From positions 1,302,001-1,366,000 of the forward strand of contig NZ_LT632322.1 of assembly GCF_900119705.1 (NCBI RefSeq): DNA of 64,000 nucleotides. The letters are read 5' to 3'. This document shows positions 25,718-32,631 of the stretch, piece by piece. The stretch is from Murdochiella vaginalis (GTDB taxonomy: Bacteria > Bacillota > Clostridia > Tissierellales > Peptoniphilaceae). The number at the start of each line of letters is the position of its first letter. Positions within the stretch are counted from its first letter, which is position 1. The notes beneath the pieces are model-generated. The model made no database searches. It was not told the DNA's origin and saw only the letters and a program-made list of their open reading frames with translations. Both the position numbers and the translations under genes were made by a program.

Positions 25718-26581
25718 TTATGCGTGCGCAACTTCCTTTTCTTCTTCGACAACCAAAGCTTTTGCATTCACATCGCCGTCAGCATCGATGACGATGCACT
25801 TCGCCGGGCATTTCGCAGCCGCCGCCTGTGCCTTTTCCACATCGTAGCCGTCATGATACGTCGCATGCGCCAGTTTTCCCTCCAACGCAAACTCCTCCGG
25901 TGCCAATTTTGCGCAGATGCCGCAACCGATGCAGCCGATGGTGCAGGCATTCTTAACGTCTTTACCGAACTCGGGATTGTGGCATTTCACTTGCGCAACG
26001 GCATGATACGGAACCAACTCAATGATGTGCTTGGGGCAAACCTTTATGCACTGCATACACTGGGTACACTTTTCCTGGTTGATGACCGCCACACCCTTGA
26101 TCATCCGAATCGCTCCGAAAGCACAAACCGATTGGCAGGTGCTGCAGCCTAAGCATCCATACAGGCAGGATTTGTTTCCGCCGCGCTGCTTCGCCATCAT
26201 TCGACAATCCTGAATACCGTGATAGGCAAAGATCTCTTTCGTATGTTCACAATCTCCCTGGCACTTGACGCTGGCCACATAACGTTGACCCGCCTCGACG
26301 GCGGAGCCCATAATCGTTGCAATTTTATCTGTTACCTTGGCACCACCGACCACACAAGCGTTCAACGGTGCTTTTCCTTCGGCCATGGCTGCTGCACAGC
26401 CATCACAGCCGGGATATCCACAGGCACCGCAGTTTGCTCCGGGAAGAGCCTCTCGAATTTGTGTAATGCGCGGATCGACATCAATATGTGTCAGCTTGCT
26501 GACAACGCCGATTAACAAAGCAAACGCGCCGCCCAAAATGGACATAATCGCCACCGGCGGAAAAATTTGAGTAAAATCCAT
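25718..26581 (-). CDS. rnfB: Ferredoxin:NAD+ oxidoreductase complex subunit RnfB
   Basis: Iron-sulfur subunit thought to take electrons from ferredoxin into the Rnf pump. The start at 26581 gives MDFTQIFPPVAIMSILGGAF, a short membrane anchor. The four-cysteine Fe-S motif follows (ALPGANCGACGYPGCDGCAA, about residues 48-67), then a ferredoxin-like region with CLYGCLGCSTCQSVC, CTQCMQCIKVCP and CTIGCIGCGIC, and a terminal KCPAKCIVIDADG. The 287-residue length fits clostridial RnfB, which carries more clusters than the proteobacterial form. Last gene of rnfCDGEAB, the clostridial order. The C-terminus ends in an acidic stretch. Confidence 0.96.
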   Translation of the reverse strand: MDFTQIFPPVAIMSILGGAFALLIGVVSKLTHIDVDPRITQIREALPGANCGACGYPGCDGCAAAMAEGKAPLNACVVGGAKVTDKIATIMGSAVEAGQRYVASVKCQGDCEHTKEIFAYHGIQDCRMMAKQRGGNKSCLYGCLGCSTCQSVCAFGAIRMIKGVAVINQEKCTQCMQCIKVCPKHIIELVPYHAVAQVKCHNPEFGKDVKNACTIGCIGCGICAKLAPEEFALEGKLAHATYHDGYDVEKAQAAAAKCPAKCIVIDADGDVNAKALVVEEEKEVAHA

Positions 26582-26601
26582 GACTACCTTCTTTCCGTTT
26601 C

Positions 26602-27177
26602 TTACTGGAACATGCCGGCAAACCCGGCAAATGCCATGGACATCAAGCCGAGTGTCGTTAATGCCGCAGGCACGCCCCGGAAGCACTCCGGAACATTTTC
26701 CATACGCGTGAACTGCTCACGAATGGCGGCAAGCAAAATGAGTGCCAATGCAAAGCCGATGGAAGCACCGAGCGCACTTGCCACCGTTTGCAGCAATGTA
26801 TAGCCGGTTTGCACATTCAGAATCGCAACGCCGAGCACCACGCAGTTGGTGGTGATGAGCGGAAGGTAGATACCCAAGGCATTGTAGAGACCCGGTGCTG
26901 ATTTCTTGAGAAACATTTCCACGATCTGCACCAAAGCTGCAATGACCAAAATGAAGGCAACCGTACGCAAATAGACGAGGTTCGGCTGCAAAATGAAGCG
27001 ATCCAAAACCCAGGTGATCACGGAAGCCAACGTAATAACGAAGGTAACCGCCGCACTCATTCCCATGGACGTTTCTACTTTACTCGAAACACCGATGCTC
27101 GGGCAGATACCGAGGAACTGGGCAAGAACGTAGTTGTTGACGAATATCGTCAAAAAGATGATTTGAAAAAATCCCAT
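26602..27177 (-). CDS. rnfA: Rnf complex membrane subunit RnfA
   Basis: Integral membrane subunit, 191 residues with six predicted helices, paralogous to RnfE and to NqrE. Together with RnfE it holds a membrane-embedded [2Fe-2S] cluster that passes electrons across the membrane. The conserved start QIIFLTIFVNNYVLAQFLGI and the segment ITTNCVVLGVAI carry the cysteines that ligate this cluster in the related Nqr. ATG lies ten bases after the rnfE stop and rnfB follows 20 bases later. Confidence 0.95.
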   Translation of the reverse strand: MGFFQIIFLTIFVNNYVLAQFLGICPSIGVSSKVETSMGMSAAVTFVITLASVITWVLDRFILQPNLVYLRTVAFILVIAALVQIVEMFLKKSAPGLYNALGIYLPLITTNCVVLGVAILNVQTGYTLLQTVASALGASIGFALALILLAAIREQFTRMENVPECFRGVPAALTTLGLMSMAFAGFAGMFQ

Positions 27178-27187
27178 GTTCTCCTCC

Positions 27188-27829
27188 TTATTCCGTTACA
27201 GCCGGCGATGATGCCGCTAATGCTTGTTCTTCCTTCGCCTTGGCTTTCCGATCACGTGAGATGTTAATCTGATTCATGATCGCCAAGAAGATGCCCAAGA
27301 GCATAAAGGAAGACGCCGGTTGTTGCAAAAACGGAATCGTGGCCGTTTCGGGAAGAATCCGTGCTCCCAGAAGTGTACCGGCACCAAACAGCTCACGCAC
27401 CACGGCAACCGTGATGATGACAAATGCATAGCCAATACCGTTGACGATGCCGTCAATGGCCGAAGCGAACACGCCGTTCTTCGAGGCGAATGCCTCGGCA
27501 CGTCCAAGAATAATGCAGTTTACCACGATCAAGGGAAGAAAGATTCCCAACAGATCATAGATTTCTTCAAAATAAGCCTGCAGACACATCTGCAAAATCG
27601 TGACGAAACTCGCGATAACGACGATAAACGCCGGAATACGAATTTCGTTTGGAATGAAATTACGCAGAAGCGAAATTACAATATTGGAAAGCACCAAGAC
27701 GAACATGAACGACAAGGACATGCCGATAGCGCCGAGAACCGTCGAGGAAACGGCCAGAACCGAACAAAATCCAATCAGCTGAATCAGGACCGGATTGTTG
27801 GAAAATACCCCTTCTTTTAATTTATCCAT
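27188..27829 (-). CDS. rnfE: Rnf complex membrane subunit RnfE
   Basis: Second six-helix membrane subunit of the pair RnfA/RnfE. The start at 27829 gives MDKLKEGVFSNNPVLIQLIG, a family-typical N-terminus, and 213 residues. The segment LIVVNCIILGRAEAFASKN carries the conserved cysteine of the shared iron-sulfur site, and FCSVLAVSSTVLGAIGMS supplies the other conserved face. The last 30 residues are hydrophilic, Lys/Ala/Glu-rich and cytoplasmic. It sits ten bases after rnfG and ten before rnfA. Confidence 0.95.
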   Translation of the reverse strand: MDKLKEGVFSNNPVLIQLIGFCSVLAVSSTVLGAIGMSLSFMFVLVLSNIVISLLRNFIPNEIRIPAFIVVIASFVTILQMCLQAYFEEIYDLLGIFLPLIVVNCIILGRAEAFASKNGVFASAIDGIVNGIGYAFVIITVAVVRELFGAGTLLGARILPETATIPFLQQPASSFMLLGIFLAIMNQINISRDRKAKAKEEQALAASSPAVTE

Positions 27830-27839
27830 CCTATCCCTC

Positions 27840-28424
27840 CTACTTTTGCGTGGTTTCTGTGGACGAGCCGACAAGTTTTGCATGAGCCTCCACCACCATG
27901 TTCATAGCTTTTTCCATGGCCGTTGTCGTGCGCGTTGCACCGCTGATAGCGGGCATAACGTCGGGCTGTCCGCCGTTTCCTTCCGCTTTCAGCGGTTGAT
28001 TAAGCGTCACGCCGTGCATTCCTTCCGCATATTCCGGCTTAGCCACACTCGCGCCGAAGCCCGTGGTTTCGGTCTGGTTAATGACCTTTAAGCCCGTCAC
28101 CGTACCATCTGTTTTCGCACCGACCACAAAGGTAATCGGTCCATCATAGCCGACCGGAGAACTCACCGAATACAAATAGCCTTCGGTCTTGCCCCCGACA
28201 ATCGCCTCGTTGACCGCGACGATATTGTCACTAAGTACAGCAGTGTTTTCAACAGGTTTCGTTTCTTCCAGTCCCGGAAACACTTCCGTAAACGCCTGTA
28301 ATTCTTTTTGTTTCTGTGCTTCTTCAATAACCGGTGCCGTTGCGGAATTGGTCACCGCGAGCACAAAAGTGGCTACAGCGCAGATCACGAATAATTTCAC
28401 CGCATACATTATGGATTTATTCAT
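27840..28424 (-). CDS. rnfG: Rnf complex FMN-binding subunit RnfG
   Basis: Extracytoplasmic subunit with one N-terminal membrane helix and a covalently bound FMN. The flavin-attachment motif is SGATRTT in AISGATRTTTAMEKAMN (near residue 165), where the threonine forms the phosphoester bond after modification by an ApbE-type flavin transferase. The TETTGFGASVAKPEYAEGM segment is also typical. The 194-residue length is normal. The start overlaps the end of rnfD as ATGA. No apbE gene is in the window, so the maturase must be encoded elsewhere. Confidence 0.95.
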   Translation of the reverse strand: MNKSIMYAVKLFVICAVATFVLAVTNSATAPVIEEAQKQKELQAFTEVFPGLEETKPVENTAVLSDNIVAVNEAIVGGKTEGYLYSVSSPVGYDGPITFVVGAKTDGTVTGLKVINQTETTGFGASVAKPEYAEGMHGVTLNQPLKAEGNGGQPDVMPAISGATRTTTAMEKAMNMVVEAHAKLVGSSTETTQK

Positions 28425-29398
28425 CGAGACACACCTCCAAACGGCTTGTTTTTCACGTATTTATCGATCAGCGGCGTGGCTACGTTCATCAACAGAATCG
28501 CATACGAAACGCCTTCCGGAAGAGTGCCGAAATGACGAATCAACGCGGTAAGGAACCCTGCACCAATGGCAAAAATCAGTTGGCCGCGTCCGGTCATCGG
28601 GGTGGTAGCATAGTCAGTCGCCATGAAGAAGGCGCCGAGAATCAGTCCTCCACTGAGTACCTCGGTCGGAATGTTAGCCGGTGCAAAGGTTCCGTTTATC
28701 ATTCCGAAAAGAGACGTGAAGACAATAAACGAACCGATCATGCCGCAAGGAATGTTTAAGCGAATAACCCCTCGCCATAGCAAATAGGCTGCACCGATGA
28801 GAATCGCCAAGGCACTCACTTCCCCGAGCATGCCGGGCATGTTTCCTACGAACATATCCCACAAAGCAGGAACCGGCCCACCGGAAAGTGGCGTTGCAGC
28901 CGTTACGGAATCCACACCCGCCGGCACCGCGCCAAACGGATATGGCGTCTTAGAAAAATCTTTTGCCCAAGCCGACATCAGAAAGGCACGTCCGGCTAAA
29001 GCAGGGTTGACAAAATTGCGTCCCAGGCCACCAAAAAACTGTTTGGCGATCACAATGGCGAAAATGCCGCCGATGGCTGCTTTCCAGAGCGGATACGTCG
29101 AGGGCAGGTTAAAAGCTAATAAAACACCGGTAATCATAGCAGAGCCGTCCGAAACGGTAATGGGCTGTTTACGCAGTTTCTGAAACACCGCTTCGGCACC
29201 GACCGTTGCAATCACGCAGACAGCAATAAGAAGAATGGCCTGCAGGCCAAAAACCACGCCCGATACGACGATGGACGGAATTAAGGCGATCAGAACATCG
29301 AACATCATGCGCTGCATCGTTTCGCCGGTATGTACATGGGGCGAGGCGGCAACATGAAGCAGTTGATCCTTCACCTGAATTTGCGAAGTAGTTTCCAT
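28421..29398 (-). CDS. rnfD: Rnf complex membrane FMN-binding subunit RnfD
   Basis: Large membrane subunit (325 residues, eight or more helices), homologous to NqrB, that carries a covalent FMN and is thought to form part of the ion path. The flavin-attachment motif is in GVDSVTAATPLSGG, where the second threonine of TAAT is the likely site. The loop GGLGRNFVNPALAGRAFLM is strongly conserved, as is FFMATDYATTPMTGRGQLIF. It begins eight bases after rnfC and overlaps rnfG by four. Whether this complex pumps sodium or protons cannot be decided by eye. Confidence 0.95.
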   Translation of the reverse strand: METTSQIQVKDQLLHVAASPHVHTGETMQRMMFDVLIALIPSIVVSGVVFGLQAILLIAVCVIATVGAEAVFQKLRKQPITVSDGSAMITGVLLAFNLPSTYPLWKAAIGGIFAIVIAKQFFGGLGRNFVNPALAGRAFLMSAWAKDFSKTPYPFGAVPAGVDSVTAATPLSGGPVPALWDMFVGNMPGMLGEVSALAILIGAAYLLWRGVIRLNIPCGMIGSFIVFTSLFGMINGTFAPANIPTEVLSGGLILGAFFMATDYATTPMTGRGQLIFAIGAGFLTALIRHFGTLPEGVSYAILLMNVATPLIDKYVKNKPFGGVSR

Positions 29399-29406
29399 AA
29401 TTTCCC

Positions 29407-30729
29407 CTACTTTCTATCCATTTTAGCGATTTCCGCTTTGCCAAAACGAATCCATTGCAACAGCGGACGATTGGACGGACAACTATATACGCATGTTCCG
29501 CACTCAATGCACTGTTTGATGTAGTACTCACGTGCCGAATCATAGTTGCCGATGCGCACATCATTGGCGAGCATGAGCGGCTCCAGATGCATCGGGCAGG
29601 CTTCGACGCAACGTCCGCAGCGGATACAGGGATCAATCGCTTTAGCCGTGCTCTCCTCGACGGTCATAACCAAAATGCCGTTGTTTCGTTTATCCAGCGG
29701 CACTTCGTCCGAAGCCATGGCAACACCCATCATCGGACCGCCACAAATGATTTTTCCGGGCTGCTGGGAATACCCGCCGGCAAATTCCACCGCCTCGCGA
29801 ATGGAGGTTCCAAAGCGCAAAAGTATATTTTTCGGCGCTTTCACGGCATGTCCTGTAATGGTCACGATGCGCTCATAGAGCGGTTTACCATAGTACACTG
29901 CATCCACAACCGCACAGGTGGTTGCCGCGTTGGAGACCACGCAACCCACACTGGCCGGAAGCTGTCCGGCTGGAATGTGCCGCCCCGTAACCGCAGCAAT
30001 GAGATTCTTTTCATCGCCCTGCGGATATTTAGTCTGCATGGTGGCCACGGCAAGATTTTCTTCTTCGCCCAAAGCAGCCGCTACCGCCTCAATGGCCTTC
30101 GGCTTATTTTGTTCGATGGCTATGTAACCTTTTTTAGCACCGGTGGCTTTGATAATTAATTTCAGCCCGGCAACTACCTTCTCCGGATGCGTGCGCATGA
30201 GCAGGTCATCGCTGGTCAGATACGGCTCACATTCGGCACCATTGATAATGATCGTGTCGATGGTCATATCCTTCGGCGGAAGATATTTAACGTGCGTCGG
30301 AAAACCCGCGCCGCCCATGCCGACAATACCGGCCTCTTTGACGTACTCCACGATCTGTTCCGGGGTGAGGTCATCTTGGCTACGATCCACCGACGTGTAG
30401 CCGAGCGTATCTTGATGATCGTTGGCAATGACAATCGCCGGCACTTTGGATCCGTCCGGTTTTACGTAGTCGATAATGCCCTGCACTTCGCCGGAAACGC
30501 TGGAATGCACAACCGCAGATACAAAGCCGCCCGCTTCCGCAATTTTCTGTCCCACATCGACATGGTCGCCTTTCTTCACGATGGGCTTTGCCGGTGCACC
30601 AATATGCTGGGACATCGGTAAAGTGATCACATCGGGAGCAGGCATGACCTGAAGTTCGGTTCCGTTGGAAAGCGATTTATAATCCTCAAAATGAACGCCT
30701 CCCCGGAACGTCAGGTTGTTTAATTGCAT
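29407..30729 (-). CDS. rnfC: Rnf complex NADH-binding subunit RnfC
   Basis: Peripheral subunit that binds NAD(H) and FMN and exchanges electrons with the iron-sulfur chain. The 440-residue form is the short, clostridial one without the long repeat tail of some proteobacteria. It starts with the conserved GGVHFEDYKSLSNG and LPMSQHIGAPAKPIVKKGD. The NADH/FMN region shows VGMGGAGFPTHVKY and INGAECEPYLTSDD. Two [4Fe-4S] motifs follow: CIRCGRCVEACP and CIECGTCVYSCPS. First gene of the operon, behind GAGGAGTAGTTT, with a likely promoter upstream. Together the six genes couple ferredoxin oxidation by NAD to ion export. Confidence 0.96.
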   Translation of the reverse strand: MQLNNLTFRGGVHFEDYKSLSNGTELQVMPAPDVITLPMSQHIGAPAKPIVKKGDHVDVGQKIAEAGGFVSAVVHSSVSGEVQGIIDYVKPDGSKVPAIVIANDHQDTLGYTSVDRSQDDLTPEQIVEYVKEAGIVGMGGAGFPTHVKYLPPKDMTIDTIIINGAECEPYLTSDDLLMRTHPEKVVAGLKLIIKATGAKKGYIAIEQNKPKAIEAVAAALGEEENLAVATMQTKYPQGDEKNLIAAVTGRHIPAGQLPASVGCVVSNAATTCAVVDAVYYGKPLYERIVTITGHAVKAPKNILLRFGTSIREAVEFAGGYSQQPGKIICGGPMMGVAMASDEVPLDKRNNGILVMTVEESTAKAIDPCIRCGRCVEACPMHLEPLMLANDVRIGNYDSAREYYIKQCIECGTCVYSCPSNRPLLQWIRFGKAEIAKMDRK

Positions 30730-30818
30730 AAACTACTCCTCTCAAACCTTCTTAATTGTTATGAGGAATCGTTCTCCCCCTCCATCGCAAGGAAAACGAC
30801 TAAACCCTAAACATGACT

Positions 30819-30846
30819 ATTCTACCACACCTCCTATTTTTGTTAC
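30819..30846 (-). promoter_or_regulatory. Possible promoter of the rnf operon
   Basis: TAGAAT at 30819-30824 with a GTAACA-like -35 at 30841-30846 (16-base spacer), 90 bases before rnfC. The rest of 30730-30905 shows nothing else I can name. Confidence 0.35.
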
Positions 30847-30902
30847 ACCATTCACAAGGAAATGTGTAGGCTTTGTGAAGGAGTACGCTATCCATAAAAG
30901 CA

Positions 30903-30933
30903 AAAAAAGAACGGCCTGAATGCTCAGGCCGTT
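30903..30933 (-). terminator. Terminator of tRNA-Leu(GAG)
   Basis: A ten-base-pair stem AACGGCCTGA/TCAGGCCGTT (30910-30919 with 30924-30933) and a four-base loop, followed on the minus strand by CTTTTTTTG. Confidence 0.92.
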
Positions 30934-30937
30934 GTAC

Positions 30938-31020
30938 TGCAGAAGATGGGATTCGAACCCACACAAGCTATGCTCACCACCCCCTCAAGATGGCGTGTCT
31001 GCCTATTCCACCACTTCTGC
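30938..31020 (-). tRNA. tRNA-Leu, anticodon GAG
   Basis: An 83-base class II tRNA. The acceptor stem is GCAGAAG/CTTCTGC with A as discriminator and no encoded CCA. The anticodon stem CCATC/GGTGG holds loop TTGAGGG, giving anticodon GAG for CTC/CTT leucine codons. A long variable arm and the GGTTCGAAT T loop are present. Confidence 0.93.
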
Positions 31021-31035
31021 AAACGGGACCCCTAT

Positions 31036-31064
31036 ATTATAGGGGCACTTGCTTTTCTTGTCAA
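31036..31064 (-). promoter_or_regulatory. Consensus promoter of tRNA-Leu(GAG)
   Basis: A perfect TTGACA (31059-31064), a 17-base spacer and a perfect TATAAT (31036-31041), 15 bases before the tRNA. This is the strongest promoter match in the window. Confidence 0.92.
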
Positions 31065-31158
31065 ACTGCCACTTTCGTTTGTTTCCATTGTCATTGCCCT
31101 ATGCAACGCCAAGACATTGCGACATTTGAATGGAACCAAAATCTACGCACATGTCCGG

Positions 31159-31836
31159 TTAATATTGCGCGGCAAAGGAGCGTATGGTTCGCCACACATT
31201 TTTTACCGCCAAGAGAATCTGATTTTCGCCCGATGTATCATCCGGCAAACCGTCGCAGTACATTTTGGCATAAATATTTCGCGCCTTGTCTACGCGATGG
31301 ACATAGCGCCGTGGAACGTTGTAGGGTATGTTTTGCATGGTTTCAAACGACCACGTAATCGTACCGTCTTTTAACCACTTGTCCACATTCGTCATACCGG
31401 TATTGTACGCCACAATCGCCAGATGCTCATTTTGGTAACGGCTAATCAAATAGGAAAGATAATGCGTGCCGATCATCAGATTGGTCTTCGGATCTTTTAA
31501 ATCCATAGTCGTTTTGTCGACGTCCAGACGCTGGCATACCCAGTCCACTGCCTCCGGCATCAATTGCATCAAGCCAACGCCGCCGTCATCCGCTACAATA
31601 TCGGCTTGAAAATCACTCTCCGACTTGACAACGCCGGCGACAAGATAGGGACTCAGCCCCTCTTTTTCTGCCGCGGCCGTAATTTCGTTCCCATATTTTA
31701 TCCGGTAGCTCGCGCTCCCGCGATAGAACAGGAACGCCACACTGCATAGTGCCAGCAAAAGTAACACGATCAGCATGATCAACACATTGCGAAAGAAATG
31801 TCTTGCCGTTTTTACTCTGGTTTTCGCCCTACGCAT
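31159..31836 (-). CDS. Membrane-anchored lytic transglycosylase (SLT family)
   Basis: Cleaves the glycan strands of peptidoglycan between MurNAc and GlcNAc. 225 residues: one N-terminal membrane helix (about 17-40) and an Slt70-like lysozyme domain. The catalytic glutamate is in VVKSESDFQ, followed by GGVGLMQLMPEAVDWVC and VAYNTGMTNVDKWL, the usual motifs of family 1 transglycosylases. The start overlaps the coaE stop by eight bases, an arrangement (coaE followed by a soluble-lytic-transglycosylase gene) seen in many clostridia together with polA upstream. It is likely the end of an MFS-polA-coaE-SLT transcript. Confidence 0.9.
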   Translation of the reverse strand: MRRAKTRVKTARHFFRNVLIMLIVLLLLALCSVAFLFYRGSASYRIKYGNEITAAAEKEGLSPYLVAGVVKSESDFQADIVADDGGVGLMQLMPEAVDWVCQRLDVDKTTMDLKDPKTNLMIGTHYLSYLISRYQNEHLAIVAYNTGMTNVDKWLKDGTITWSFETMQNIPYNVPRRYVHRVDKARNIYAKMYCDGLPDDTSGENQILLAVKNVWRTIRSFAAQY

Positions 31837-32497
31837 ATTCTTCTCCTCGAACAGCCTCTTCCACGATCTTCTTCAGCTTCTCCAAATCGGCGTCATTCGT
31901 AAGAATCACGTCCGCCTTTTTTTGTTTTTCGTCTTCGCTCATCTGTGCGGCCAAGCGCCTCTTTGCTTCCTCTTCGGAAAGGCCGTCACGTACCATCAGC
32001 CGTTGTTTTCGCATTGCTTCAGGTGCCGTTACCAACCAGATTCGATCCAGTGAAAGGCATTGCGAAGCCCCAAAGGATTCCATCAGGAGCGGAATGTCGA
32101 AAAAGAGCAATCTGTGTGCAACTTCGTTGTCTTCTGCCGCCTTCCTCGTCCTTTGGATTTTCCACTGCGAAATCGTCTCTTTCGCAAGGCGATCCAGTTC
32201 ATGATAGACAGCCGAGTGCGTTATAGCATCCAATTTTTCGCGTGCCGCTTTTTCCGCAAAAATGTGCTTGGCAAGCACGCGACGATCAAGAGATCCATCT
32301 GCGGCAAGAATGTATTCTCCGAAAGCCTCGACAAGGCGAGGAAGCAGCGCTCCGTTCGCAGCGACCAACTGATGATACATCGCGTCGGCATCCAGAACAG
32401 TAAAACCCATTTTCCGCAAGAGCTCGGTAACCGTGGACTTGCCGCTGGCAATGCCGCCGGTCAGTCCAATACGGCGCACACGCAATTTCTCTTCCAT
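31829..32497 (-). CDS. coaE: Dephospho-CoA kinase
   Basis: Last step of coenzyme A synthesis: ATP-dependent phosphorylation of dephospho-CoA. The start at 32497 follows AAGGAG and gives MEEKLRVRRIGLTGGIASGK, with the P-loop TGGIASGKST. The LID region and the LLFFDIPLLMES motif are as expected. 222 residues, slightly longer than the 200-residue norm because of a lysine-rich C-terminus. It lies between polA (134 bases upstream) and the transglycosylase gene, which it overlaps. The polA-coaE neighbourhood is common in Firmicutes. Confidence 0.94.
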   Translation of the reverse strand: MEEKLRVRRIGLTGGIASGKSTVTELLRKMGFTVLDADAMYHQLVAANGALLPRLVEAFGEYILAADGSLDRRVLAKHIFAEKAAREKLDAITHSAVYHELDRLAKETISQWKIQRTRKAAEDNEVAHRLLFFDIPLLMESFGASQCLSLDRIWLVTAPEAMRKQRLMVRDGLSEEEAKRRLAAQMSEDEKQKKADVILTNDADLEKLKKIVEEAVRGEEYA

Positions 32498-32631
32498 CGT
32501 TACGCCTTTCTCCTTCTTATTGTAAACGAAATCTGCCGCAAGAAACACTCCTTCTTATGCGCTCGCTGTTGCTTACGGATTCTGTTCGTATCGCTTCTGT
32601 CTCGACTGCATCGTTCGGATCCGCTTGAATA